A stretch of DNA of 64,000 nt from Eumeta japonica (taxonomy: Eukaryota; Arthropoda; Insecta; Lepidoptera; Psychidae), in assembly GCA_005406025.1 (NCBI GenBank), contig BGZK01000011.1:682001-746000 (forward strand). The letters are read 5' to 3'. Position numbers and translations under genes: made by a program. The notes under the pieces were generated by a model. It was not told where the DNA came from. It ran no database searches and saw only the letters and a list, made by a program, of their open reading frames with translations. Of the stretch, positions 12,818 to 23,755 are shown in pieces; position 1 is the first letter of the stretch; the number at the start of each line of letters is the position of its first letter.

Positions 12818-13700
12818 CTCCCATGGAGCCGATAACACCCTGGTGACTTGTCTGAGGATGCGACTGGGCATGGGCGGAGGTAGATGGTTATCTCTGATGG
12901 TTCGCCGGCTCTTTGATCTGAAATATGCTATAAATAAATAAAAACTGATCTACTACAGAAGAAACTCTTTTCTACTTTAACATTGTGACGATTTCCATTT
13001 TACCAAAACAAATATTTTTTCGTTTTACCTAAAGAACCACGAACGAAGTAATTCATTTTTCATTTAAAAAATTTTTTTGTATGTCAATTATATAAAATAT
13101 AACATAGAAAATAATAGTTAGTAAAAAAAATAAGTTTGTTTCAACTAACAAGATTTATAAACTACTTGAGAGCAACATAATACAATTTTTTTTCATAGTT
13201 TTTATTCATTACTTTATCATATTTTCTATAAAACTATATTAAATTGTTGTTTTTAAATTTAAATATTAAATAACAATTCAAACAATACTTCAATTGCATA
13301 CATAATATAACCACGCTTTACGACTGATATGTTTTTCCAAATTTTAATACTTAAAACTTGTATTCATTTTCTTTTGTATCCATTGAGACTTCGAGTTAAT
13401 ATGTATTATTAAGATTCGGTGTCACGTCATCAGGGAAACACAACGCAAATAACATGCAAACAAAACATCATTGCAAAAACGAGCCACAAATCAAGTTATA
13501 TTTTATAACAGTTAGTTACTTTTCCTCTGTAGATGTCGACACCGTCAGTGGAGAGATTGTCTAATTTTAAGAAAAAATAACTTAAATTTCGAGAAAAATG
13601 GGTTTTCTTAGGTTTTCACTCACCTAGTGACAGAAGATACCAAGTCGTTCGTTCGTACTAGCAACTGGACGTCCACAACTGGACATAGACGTCCCTCCTA
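12818..13700 (-). other. Possible two-exon minus-strand transcript
   Basis: Two minus-strand segments look spliced. One ends at 13624 with CTAG followed by a strong gtgagt donor. The other (12818-12917) has a ttttcag-type acceptor (atatttcag) and a gtaata donor. Joined, they keep one frame open: the upstream piece gives VRTNDLVSSVT, then R at the junction, then SKSRRTIRDNHLPPPMPSRI and on to LSAPWE. The upstream piece has an in-frame TAG and no ATG, so translation could only start at the Met of MPSRIL in the second exon. I recognise no family. It could be a non-coding RNA, a 5' leader with a start, or chance. Confidence 0.3.
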
Positions 13701-13923
13701 AATTCCCACGACTTACGATCCTAGGCGGCCTGTAGACGTCATTGGCGTTCGACCTTCCTCAGATAGTTATTTTAAAATACTGCCAATTAGTCACTTATCG
13801 TTTCTCATCGAAACGGAAAGACAATAAACACAAACGTTTATTTTCTCGAATTGACTTACAACCTTACCTTCAATTACAATGAAACGTTGTTGACATAATT
13901 CTAATAAATACATTCTTTTTCAG

Positions 13924-14135
13924 GCTCTCGAAGACTTTGCTAAGGCTATAATTGACTTACCAATGGGATGTGTGGAAACAGTTAAAGATGTAAGTCCGGA
14001 CACATTTAGATCTTACAGTAAAACTATGTCACATAATCACTTAACGCATTGTCTTTCTTTCAGCTGGCCGAAGGCGTAGAAGGTTTCGTAGTGGATGTGT
14101 TTAAAGATCTAATTAGTCCTCGTAAATCTCAATAA
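13924..14135 (+). CDS. Peptide locus B: exons 2 and 3 only
   Basis: Exon 2 is 13924-13989 (22 codons, ALEDFAKAIIDLPMGCVETV then KD; acceptor ttttcag, donor gtaagt). Exon 3 is 14064-14135 (23 codons and stop; LAEGVEGFVVDVFKDL then ISPRKSQ; acceptor tttcag). Length, phase 0 boundaries, the single Cys and the terminal KD match exons 2 of loci A, C and D, so homology is clear. No signal-peptide exon with a gtatgt donor is visible between 8.4 and 13.9 kb. The pair may be spliced to the phase-compatible exon 1 of gene A, may have an exon 1 I failed to see, or may be an orphaned remnant. Both frames are intact. The stop codon lies inside an AATAAA. Confidence 0.8.
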
Positions 14136-14136
14136 A
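14131..14136 (+). promoter_or_regulatory. AATAAA overlapping the stop codon of locus B
   Basis: The last sense codon and stop (CAA TAA) plus the next base form AATAAA at 14131-14136. If this is the signal used, the 3' untranslated region would be only about 15-30 nt. Confidence 0.45.
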
Positions 14137-16980
14137 ACTTTATGTATTAAGTAAATTTTTTATTTATCTTAACTACCCGTTCGATTACTCTCTCAGTAAC
14201 CGCTTCTCTACATTGTACATATCATTAACAATTCGAAATTTTACTTTTAAATATAACGCTGTAACAACATGGATATATATATATATGTGGCTTCATGCAG
14301 TTAATGGGCGTAAAAATACAGTCACAAGAAAACGAAAATATTTATTTCTAGGATAATTATTGAAAAACATTTTAAACGATAGTCTTATAAATGCCTAGTT
14401 ATCGATATAATATAAGATAATATATTTTTTAGTAAAATCAGGGAAAAAAAATTACTTTGAATTCTGGCCACGTACGTCATTTTACCTTGACTTCATATTA
14501 CATACCTGAAATGAAATGGAAGAACGGGTCGTACTATTAATACTTCTTGGCTTAGCTATGTGCAGTATAGTAAAGCTATGGGAAATTTTATCTCTCTAGT
14601 AATGGAAAATACTACGCGATGTATACTACTAGTATAAAATCCTACTAGTATAAAAATACTACTAGTATAAAATTCAGCTGCGAGATTACTAAGTTCATCT
14701 AGTTTTTAATCCAAATCTAATTTTTAAATATATTTATGAATGGGGAATGCATTTTTACCAAGATGCATGTTAAAATGTGGCCGATAATATTTGAAATTAA
14801 AAGGAAATTAAATGATTTTTCAGAAAAAAAATTACGTATTATTTAGATAAAATATAATCCACTTTCCAGCAACATATGTAAAGTATTTGAAAAGTTATGA
14901 TTAATATTGCACACTTGGCTACAAGCTTGGTGGCCAGCAAGGCATAAGCAGATAGTATTACTTTGTTAAATTTATATGTTCAGAACGTTTATTCACTATT
15001 TACATACCATTTTAAAGCTATCTTTTTTCTCTGTATAATGGAATGCTTCTGCTCATGTACAAGTGGCCCCAAATAAGGGTTACTAGCAGTTAAAATACCC
15101 GAAAATTCAACATGTTTTCACTTCATTGGCTAACCGAAATGGTATTTTTGATCAAACAAAATTGAAGTAACCCAAATATCTAATTGCCTTGTGTATGGCA
15201 TCGTAAATAATAAAAGTGTAAATGCTGGAAGGTCTATTATAATTAACAAAATGTATGTTACAAAAAAAAAAACAATAAAAAATTTATGAAAAAAGTTAAG
15301 GTAATAATTAACACGAAGCCGCGCGATTTTCAGAGAATTAGTGCCACTTCTGATTTAATTTATTCTATTGTGAACAATAATTTTAGTATCGAAAAAAAAT
15401 ACATACTGTTTATTAACATTTTTCTTAATTTTGACTGGTACTTTTTGAATCGATTCAAGCAAAATCAGTCTGCGCCCAGCGCTTGTACCATTCGAACGCA
15501 AAATTTGTGTCATTTTGCTTCACAAATAAAAAAAAGTCGAAAGTAAATATTTTTGTGGCTTATTTATGTGAAATTGTACATTTACTTGAGTATTTTTTGT
15601 TTAATTATGCTACCATAATCTTTTAGGAACGTAAGATACGGCATCAATTTTAGTTATTCACATACTTTTACTAATAAATGAATATATATTTTTTGTGTAT
15701 GTAGTTATATAACATATTATTTCGCTTTTTTTGTAATCCATTTCTAAACCAAATATTGTATTCATAAGAATTATTACAAAAAAATGTATATTATAATTTC
15801 AATCCATGTTAATTTTTTAAATTTCATGTAGTTACAATTATTATGCATAGCTGTATCATTTACCCTTATTCCCTTAACCCCAAAAATTAATCAAATTAAA
15901 GGTATTTTTTAAATGATTAAAAAAATTAATAATTTATTTCAATTAACATTTTATAATAGCGAACTAAATTATTGGATTATTTTGTAAACGTGGTTAAATT
16001 ATATCTATAATAAATTAAATATTATTTAAATAAGATAATTTTATTGCTCAAAACTATAACAAAAATTGTTTTCCGAAGTATCTCCAAAATCCTGTAAAGA
16101 AGATGTATATATTGTAGCCAATAATTACCTTTTATGACATAACATAATAAACATTAAAACTCAAGAATAAAAGAGGCTGTCCGGTCTGTTCATTTGTCAG
16201 TCTGTAGTGCCAGTGAGAAGAATTAAATGAGACAGATGCACTTCCCTAAGCCCCCCGCAAGCAAGTAGCCACGACCTAAAATGGTTAATTTTTTGCGTAT
16301 GTTATAACCCTTAAAAGCAAAACTAATAGATGATTTTGTAAAAGATATCGTAAGTTACTGCTTTTTCTTATGAGGAACTGCCCATACATAAATGTAATAT
16401 TAAAGAGCAATCATTATTATTGACAACACATTGCTGACATAAAAATTAGTCTTGTATGCTTAAGAATACATCTTTAAAGATTTTCGAAATTTATGTATTC
16501 GATAACATTTTGCATCCGTACTGAATGAGATGTGCATCCTGACACGAAGTGTAAGATCTTAATATTCTTGGAGAGCTGATAGTTTACTGTTTATAGTAAA
16601 CATCACGAAAAACAGGAGAAATCAATAAAACCATAACCGCTACCAAGAAGAAAAAACTCTTGATTGCCATATTTTCACATGAGACCGCATTAAATACAAC
16701 AGTCGCATAAACTGTGAGTAAAAAACGTAAACTTTTTAATTTATCTGCATACCGAATAAGTCCAAGAGGTCCACTTAACATTTCAAGTGTGTACGCTGAT
16801 TTTCGAGTAAAAACAAACTACATTTGTTTCTTTTTATCTAATACGATTGTGCAGGTGCTAATAAGAAACCCATGTATGGACGACAGTTTAAAAAATTTTT
16901 GACGGTCTGCATGCTATCTTAAATCTGTATGCTATATTAATTTAGATCATCAGTAACGTCAAATGGCTCAATAGAAGCGT
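14137..16980. other. AT-rich intergenic DNA with a short tandem repeat
   Basis: No gene recognised. At 14625-14674 a unit of about 16 bp (actactagtataaaat) is repeated three times. The open frame at 15286-15546 is Lys/Asn/Ile-rich without motif or splice support. The remainder is unremarkable AT-rich DNA. Confidence 0.45.
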
Positions 16981-17155
16981 ATACGAAGGCTGCTATTCAT
17001 GTGTCCGGAATATCAAAAAGAAACAAACATCTATCATTTAATACGGTTTTATTACTTTTCAAAATATTCGAAATGATGATTGATACGCTTTGTATACGCT
17101 GAAACTAATTTTTATAGTACTTTTTTCATTCTGATTGAGGTATCTCCAAACCACA

Positions 17156-17938
17156 TTAACAACCTCTTCGTGGCTTGACAAAACGTTGACCACGTAATTT
17201 ATTATTCATGATTGGGAATAAATAGAAATCCTTGGGTGCCAAATCGGAGCTATAAGGCGGATGACCCGCCAATTTGTTCTTTTGACCTTCCAAAACCAGA
17301 GTTGTTTCGGCCGATGCATGACAGCTAACATTGTCATAATGGAGAACGAATCTGCGTCGTTGGTTGTTCTTTTTTATTTCTTCAAAGAATTCAGGCAAAC
17401 AAATGGTCATATACCATTCCGATATAACCGTTTTACGATTCTCTAGAAGCACTGTAACCGCATTTCCATTTATGCCAAAAAAACAGGCAACCATTTGCTC
17501 AAAGTGCTTTTGGCAAAAATCAGTTTTGTTGAGTTCGGCTCATCGTGGAACACCCACACCGTTGACTGTTGTTTAGTTTCGGGGTCATACGAATAGATCC
17601 AAGATTTATCACCAGGAATCCAACGGGAACACAATTTTTTTACAGCCAAATTTGCGTGTAATATCTTATGTATGCTCGTGATACTTATGCCCAGCGACGC
17701 TTTTATCTCGCAATATGTAACAAAACGATCTTGCATTATTAATTCCCACACAGCATAAATATTTTGTGGTACAACAATCGATTTAGGGCGACCTTCTTTA
17801 AATTCGTCCGTGAGCATAGACCGCTCACGATTAAACTAACTAATACGCACTGGTTTTCGACGTTGCTTTATTCACAAAAGTTGAAGTCAATTGATCTACG
17901 CACTGTTTTTGAGTTATCCCACACCGTAAGTCGTAATA
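17156..17938 (-). pseudogene. Mariner transposase pseudogene
   Basis: This is the main coding body of the mariner, covering the helix-turn-helix region (VTYCEIKASLGISITSIHKI) and the D,D34D catalytic core in two frames. The frame change lies near 17480, between ..STLSKWLP and MVACFFGI. Residues from the start to about 13 are missing here because that segment is inverted further out. It is not expected to make an active transposase. Confidence 0.85.
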
Positions 17939-18082
17939 ACATTTAAAGATGGATCTCCTTGGCTGTAGAATATAGTTTGTTTCATGTAACTGTCAATGTT
18001 TACCATTGTAAAGTCATTTCGAAAATTGCGCATCTTTGTTAGCATGGATTTAACTCGTGAAAATTTTCGTGCGATGATTTAT
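17939..18082 (+). mobile_element. Inverted 5' segment of the mariner
   Basis: On the plus strand an ATG at 18044 begins MDLTRENFRAMIY, the standard mariner transposase N-terminus. It stops matching at 18082. The minus-strand transposase resumes with the next residues (YD..) at 17938. So the block 17939-18082, carrying the 5' leader and the first 13 codons, appears flipped within one element, whose outer inverted repeats are still in place. Confidence 0.7.
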
Positions 18083-18551
18083 AATTACTTTTTAAATATT
18101 GTTCTATATGTGGATGGTTCCGGATAAATAAATGGCAGCCCTCGTAGTAAGTAGTAAATTATAAAATATTGTCCCGTCTATCAAGAGTTATATAGTGACC
18201 TACGACATAAAGATATTTTTTTGGAATTTGATTTGAGCTTTCATAATTTAACAATGATAGGACATTATTATAGGCTACAATAAAGACAAAACTCATTAAT
18301 ACAGTTTAATAAATGCTGTTCTGCACACTTCAAAACGCGCATTTGTTTCTTTTGTGTGACGCATAAAAAACAGAATGTTAGTTTCTTAAAGTACTATTGT
18401 TCTTTACATGATGAATTCTCAATGTTTGAATTCAAACGAAAAGGTATAAGATACGGTATCACTAAATAAAAATACCATTATTTTCGATTACACGGCGAAC
18501 GTGTCGGAACAGCACGCGAATACATCACAATGGCTTCGTTTCGGTAAATCA

Positions 18552-18559
18552 ACGGCCGT
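18552..18559. promoter_or_regulatory. ACGGCCGT palindrome upstream of gene C TATA box
   Basis: The 8-bp palindrome ends 7 nt before the TATA box of gene C. The identical palindrome occurs 14 nt before the TATA box of gene D (23690-23697). This suggests a shared promoter element; the factor is unknown. Confidence 0.4.
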
Positions 18560-18566
18560 GCCTCGA

Positions 18567-18572
18567 TATAAG
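18567..18572 (+). promoter_or_regulatory. TATA box of gene C
   Basis: GATATAAGC context, TATAAG at 18567-18572, about 29 nt before CAGTA (A at 18596), which fits an initiator. The same GATATAAGC string is found in the promoter of gene D. The predicted leader is about 10 nt. Confidence 0.65.
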
Positions 18573-18605
18573 CCGGAGCGGGGCGCCGGGCCACCAGTAC
18601 TGAAG

Positions 18606-20340
18606 ATGCGCAGAGCGTGCTTGTTCGTATTGATACTGTGGCTGCTGGTGGTGGCGACGCCGGCGTTGGCGGCGGACGCGCCCAAGAACGCGTCCACGAC
18701 CCCCGCGCCCAGCTCCACCGCCGCCTCGACCACGCCTAAGCCCAAGGAGAAGGAGAAAGATAAACCGAGCGTATGTTAATATAAGATGCGCAGTTAGAAA
18801 CGATGTCATTATATATTTTCGGATATCGCAAAACTATAAGTGGATAGTGGATATTATGTTACGTTTTGTATATGAAAACGTATTTAAACAACTTAATTTT
18901 ATGTGTAAGATTTTGAAAAATTAAATAATCTTAATCTGAAGCTCTTAGCTTTTGTCGCTACAGAAATAATTGGTAAATATTTAATCCCAAGCTCTCAAAT
19001 CAAGAAAATTTTATCAAAACTATTTAATATTTTTTATGCAATGCTATAATAAACAGACAGACAAGAGAGACGAATATTCTAAAAAGCATTGTTTTAGGTT
19101 CAGAACTTTGCAAATATTCAATCCCAAATAGTATTACGAAAGTAACAAAAATGTCTGTATGATACAGGCACAGTTTCGTTCAGATTTATAATAATACAGC
19201 TTTTTCTTGCATCTTCCATGGACATAAAATGGTTTCATCCATTTTTCAGATCGACTCAACTTTCTTTTAATAATGATCCCGGTTTCCTGTTTATTTGACA
19301 TGTCCTGTCCTGTTTTGACATCGAACATCCTTCTAACTGCTTCCACGTCCATCCGTCCACACGTCTATCCATCTGATTGAGTCATCAAGTGATCTAATCA
19401 TCTGATTATCCGCTCATTCAACCATCCACCTATCCACTTATCCAACCATTCTCTGCCTCTATTATCAATTATCTACCTCTCTGACCATTCCTCCATTTAG
19501 CCGTCTGACTATCCGGCTATCCAACCATCCGATCATCCACCTATCTAGTTATTCACACGCCTACCCAACCACCAGACGATCCTGCCATCCGACCAGAAGA
19601 GGTACCATATTCCTTGCAACATAAAAAAAACATGGACAATTAAAAACTCTGATCTAAATCAGATGGATAGCGAAAATGTACAAACATGCTGGTGAAGTTG
19701 GGAACGAATATTAGTGAAGTGAACATTTAATCCTAGTGCAAATCTGTATCAATGAGGTACATAGAACCATATCAAAAGTAGTTAAAGCATTGTGGAGACA
19801 ACACAAACATGCAAAATTCTAAGACACAAGGAGTGGCAGACAAAAACACTTGTAAAATAATAATTTACATACTAAACAACTAACAAAATCATTTAAATAC
19901 TAAATAAATTAAAATGTTTAAAAAATATATTTAAATAAGTTTAGAATCGCTCTAACGTAATCCAAATAGAAATTCCTTCGAAACATTATTTTATAAATTA
20001 GTGACATCGTATTATCTCTTATACTGCATTTTATAAATTTCCTCAAATTATGATGAAAGTTTTAAAATAAGTTCATTAATATAATTATTTGAAAATTAAA
20101 GAAACCTAAAAATTCATTAAAATAAAATACCTTTCTTATTTACAGCCTTTGCAAGACATTGAAGCAGCTTTTGGCGCTAAGTCCCTCGGATGTATAGAGG
20201 CTTTCAAAGACGTAAGTGATAAAAGTGTGAATAAAATAAATATACAATAATAGATTAGTATAACAGTTTATCACATTCCTTTCCAGATTGTTGAAGGCGT
20301 AGATACATTCTTTAAGAATTTATTGGACGACTTTTTCTAA
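18606..20340 (+). CDS. Peptide gene C: small secreted peptide (3 exons)
   Basis: Exons are 18606-18770, 20146-20211 and 20287-20340, with gtatgt and gtaagt donors and tacag and ttccag acceptors, all phase 0. The product is 94 residues: signal peptide about 1-22 (MRRACLFVLILWLLVVATPA then LA), then a linker starting ADAPKNAST (a possible N-glycosylation site), rich in Thr/Pro/Ser/Ala and ending in a Lys/Glu-rich stretch before KPS. Exon 2 gives PLQDIEAAFGAKSLGCIEAF then KD, and exon 3 gives IVEGVDTFFKNLLDDFF. The ATG at 18606 is chosen over an upstream in-frame ATG at 18501 because the latter lies upstream of the TATA box and lacks a signal peptide. Exon 1 is very GC-rich compared with its surroundings. 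The 3' end carries a duplicated copy of the last coding segment. Polyadenylation signal at 20404. Confidence 0.85.
19340..19600. repeat. Degenerate CCATC/ATCC tetra-pentamer repeat in intron 1 of gene C
   Basis: A pyrimidine-rich run of drifting atcc/catc/ccacctatcc units fills about 260 bp. It is simple-sequence DNA without coding potential. Confidence 0.65.
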
Positions 20341-20359
20341 TGCCATACAAAAAGTCCTT

Positions 20360-20389
20360 AAGGATTTATTAGACGACCTCTTATCGTGA
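20360..20389 (+). repeat. Out-of-frame duplicate of the gene C C-terminal codons
   Basis: AAGGATTTATTAGACGAC at 20360-20377 repeats AAGAATTTATTGGACGAC at 20314-20331 with 2 differences in 18. It continues to its own stop (TGA 20387-20389), reading KDLLDDLLS in a frame shifted by one from the gene. It looks like a 46-bp tandem duplication across the stop codon. Confidence 0.7.
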
Positions 20390-20403
20390 GAGGACTATCA
20401 GCG

Positions 20404-20409
20404 AATAAA
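20404..20409 (+). promoter_or_regulatory. Polyadenylation signal of gene C
   Basis: AATAAA 64 nt after the stop codon at 20338-20340, followed after about 30 nt by a T/G-rich stretch (cttgttgtacg). Confidence 0.7.
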
Positions 20410-20449
20410 ACCACAATGAACGACGATTAAAACAAGTCTTGTTGTACGA

Positions 20450-21797
20450 AAAGTTTATTTATTTTTATTTCCTACAACGTGTGCCATATAATAACTACTA
20501 ATTGATCTGTACTGATAATATAAAGAAGCAAAAGGAACATATAAAAGCGGTAATACCTGCCTAAAGTGAAAATCAGTTCATAGCATAACATTTTAAGGTC
20601 TGATTAATTAATGTTTTACTTTATATTAAATTCTAACTGCATTAATTTACATTACATATTGTTACACCCTTATTACAAACAACAAAAGATGAATTTTGGA
20701 GAGTAAAGTAAAAATGAAAAACAATAATTCCTTTTGATGAATAATTTTAATAAGTTTTGTACTGATGTTCTAAGGGTATTTATCATTTTCGAAATGGACA
20801 CTATGATAATTGAGTAGGCTTATTGACTATGTGGACGACATTAGCGCTGCTTAGCGTCCGCAACTTTTCGGGGTTTACCCAATACTTGCATATTCATGAA
20901 CAAATAAAAAGATTGATTCTAGACTTGCTTATTTTTAGTATTATTAGTGAATAATTTTGTTTCTACAACACAACTATAAGTGAACATCAACAGCAACTTC
21001 TTGTTTAATTTTACACTTCATTTTCGTTTCTGTTTTTACTATACTCGCGACTGTTTTAATTTTTTGCACTTTGATCTACAACCCATTTCAATTCGTGGAA
21101 CAATAGGAATTATCTGCCCACATCTCCGACAATTAAATGACCAACTAACACACATTTTGCCATCAAACGGGGTGTTATTATTTCTCCCGCCAGACACGTC
21201 AACTTGAAAGAATAATAACGACAATTTTTGTTGCGTACCTTTGTTTGAAATCGGAGTAACAAATAATACAATGAGCTTTACTATTGCTGAAATTATCATA
21301 ATAAATATCAATTACAGATACAATATTTTGGCAAAATATTATTGTGACTCACAAGAGTTTGTCCAAAAAACCAAATTCGCTATGACAGAGGTTAGAATTT
21401 GTTAAAATTCAACAAAATATTCTTGAAGCTGTTATGCAGTTCTGTGAAGACCGAACCGTCCCTTTCTAACCAATGTACCCTTACATTTGTATTTTTCTTA
21501 AGATATTTCGTATAATCCAACTTTCATTTAGCAGTTTATTTATTATTTTTCAATTATATTATATTATTTACATAAAACTTTTTAATTTACAATAATAAAT
21601 ATTATGCGTCATTCCGATATAAATAATTATACTGCAGTTTCACACATAGTTCCCCGAAATAACCTTCGTTTCCTGTTAATCTTCTCAGTTCTTCCACAGC
21701 GTGCACTACGGTCGAATGTATAGTGGGAAAAGTTTTTTAAAATTTTATATATAATACAAAGTCAAGATAATTTTTCATCATATTTTATTTACATTTA

Positions 21798-21830
<33 letters not shown>

Positions 21831-23680
21831 CGTGTTAAGTAAGTTAGTACACTTTGTCTGTTAAAAAATGTTTTTGGCAAATATTATCGCTTATATTTTT
21901 TTTGTCATTCACCAAAAATGTAAAATTGTCATATCACATCGCCTTTCGCTGTTTAAAAACAAAAGAGTGTCTGCAATAGATGGCGCCCTTAACCCCGTAA
22001 TTATTCGATACTATCGAGTGGCCGCTTGTTGGCGAGACGAGGCGATTAATCGACACCCTTGAACTTTAATTCAACTCGAGCGTTTCAGAAACGACTTGAA
22101 ATTAAATTTCTACCGAAATTTTAGAAGTTCCAATACTTTAATTTGAAAAACGTAATATATTTTAATTTTTTTTTATTAACCTACAGGATTTGCATGCTTC
22201 TAATAAATTGAGTCGGTTTTGTACATATTCAACACCGTTACTAATAAATCATTAGATCTAATTAAAAAATTGCAACAGTTTCGCTTATATTTAAAACTTT
22301 TATAAAAAACCCTTTACGCTTATATTTAATGACTGCCCTTTAAATGCTTACTGGAACTTCTTCACTTATATATTAAAAAAAATTGAAGTGTTACGAAGAA
22401 TAACTAATATCTTACTGATTAAACAGAATGTATATAATAATTTACATGCTTCATGTTTTTGATCAATATTTCATAGCTATTTCAATAAGTTTTCTACCTA
22501 AACCTGCTCTCGGAAAAAAATAACTCGCGACAAAGGGACGGATACTTCAAATACAGGTGTGTGTGGCTTAATGCATTATTACAAACGGACTTATAGAGGT
22601 CGCCACCTTCAATCCTTGTACTTTTCCGAGTCAACACGAATAATAAAGCGTTACATATTAGTTTCAGTTCCAGTTTTAAATTTCGTATTGCTTGTACACG
22701 TATCGCAGGTAAACAACCCACAGACAGACAAACCACTTGTGTCCTAACCGTCGGTCTACTTCGTGTTTTATGGTGCGTGATTTCGGATACGATATGTTTT
22801 TAAATCACGGCGAGATGACTCTCAATTGGATACACTTCGAACTAATTCGAAAAAAGTCAAATGTATGCCTTTGGGGGCGAAAATGAACAAGCCAAGGTAT
22901 AGCTGTACCATTCTTTTCTCGAAGCCACTCAGGCCACTTTCGATTCTACTGTGATTTCATTGTGAATAAAATGTTATCCATTTTTTATCATAAAAGTCAG
23001 ATCTACCTAATATCGCGATCTGAGCGCTGTATTGTGCTTGTTCACATTTTGCATAAATTATGCTAGCGCTACGTTCAACTAGGAATAGGTATTTAAAAGA
23101 AATAGTAGATTATTCTTACGTGATCTTGTTGCGATTGCAAATCACGTTTTATTTATAGAAATAAAGATAACAAATATTGGTACGATCACTATAAACGTTA
23201 ATAATTAGTTTGTCATAAATTAAGAAATAATTTATGACAAAGTTGTAGAGTAGGAACTCCCATAGATACTAACTAAAAAACTGACTTGATTTTACATGAA
23301 ATCTTACGTTTATTTGTAGTACAAGGACTTTATTAAGAGACATGCACTTTTTTTGTACATTTTGTGTTTCTGATGGCGTTAAAATATTAAGATTTTTAAT
23401 TAATTGTTACAACACGGGCAAAATTGTCGTGATAAATTCATAGTTCACAATATAACTGAACAGATCGGTGTAATTACAATCACCATAAGTACCGAATGCG
23501 TTTTATATTAAAACTGTATTACGATTCCAATTCACCCAATTAAACGCCCGTTCGTCGATCTCGTGAGCCTCGTACGTAGAAGAGACAATACGCCGCCGGC
23601 GAGCTTCAGGCGACACGACGCAGAATAACAACAAACCCTCATTACACGGTGACGATTTGACGAAGCTACGCGGAAACAAA
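20450..23680. other. Intergenic DNA between genes C and D
   Basis: No gene recognised. It holds a (TA)n microsatellite at about 21801-21830 and a perfect 14-bp inverted repeat at 23209-23241. The overlapping open frames at 21039-21311 and 22494-22747 lack motifs. Confidence 0.45.
23209..23241. repeat. Perfect inverted repeat, 14-bp arms, 5-nt spacer
   Basis: tttgtcataaatta at 23209-23222 and its exact reverse complement at 23228-23241 form a short hairpin about 470 bp upstream of the gene D TATA box. Confidence 0.85.
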
Positions 23681-23689
23681 GACTCCGCT

Positions 23690-23697
23690 ACGGCCGT
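23690..23697. promoter_or_regulatory. ACGGCCGT palindrome upstream of gene D TATA box
   Basis: Identical 8-bp palindrome to that in front of gene C, here 14 nt before TATAAG. Confidence 0.4.
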
Positions 23698-23711
23698 CGC
23701 GCGTCCGCGGA

Positions 23712-23717
23712 TATAAG
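23712..23717 (+). promoter_or_regulatory. TATA box of gene D
   Basis: GATATAAGC context, TATAAG at 23712-23717, exactly 30 nt before the A of CAGTG at 23742, an initiator-like sequence. The leader to the ATG at 23756 would be about 14 nt. Confidence 0.65.
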
Positions 23718-23755
23718 CGCGGCGGTGCGCGCGGCGACGGCAGTGACGCGGCGCG

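Larger units (their letters stand above)
16984..18144 (-). mobile_element. Mariner transposon, inactive, flanked by TA
   Basis: Imperfect terminal inverted repeats (16984-17010 and 18118-18144, about cgagggctgccatttatttatccgga) are each bordered by TA, the mariner target. Minus-strand text gives YYDLRCGITQKQC, LTDEFKEGRPKS, LGISITSIHKILHANLAVK, then GDKSWIYSYDPETKQQ, MVACFFGING, HYDNVSCH, HPPYSSDLAPKDFYLFP and EIPQSE. The three catalytic Asp positions (GDKSW, HYDN, SDLAPKD) are present. It is dead: a stop before FNRER, a deletion of roughly 35-40 codons between CSRWIP and GDKSWIY, a frameshift before MVACFF, and a further frameshift near the end. The first 13 codons are found inverted (18044-18082, plus strand). 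Confidence 0.9.

Noticed and set aside
18501..18605. Upstream in-frame ATG as the start of gene C
   Set aside because: It lies 5' of the TATA box and would bury the signal peptide behind 35 polar residues.
21801..21830. TA run considered as an origin or promoter
   Set aside because: Simple (TA)n microsatellite with no associated signals.
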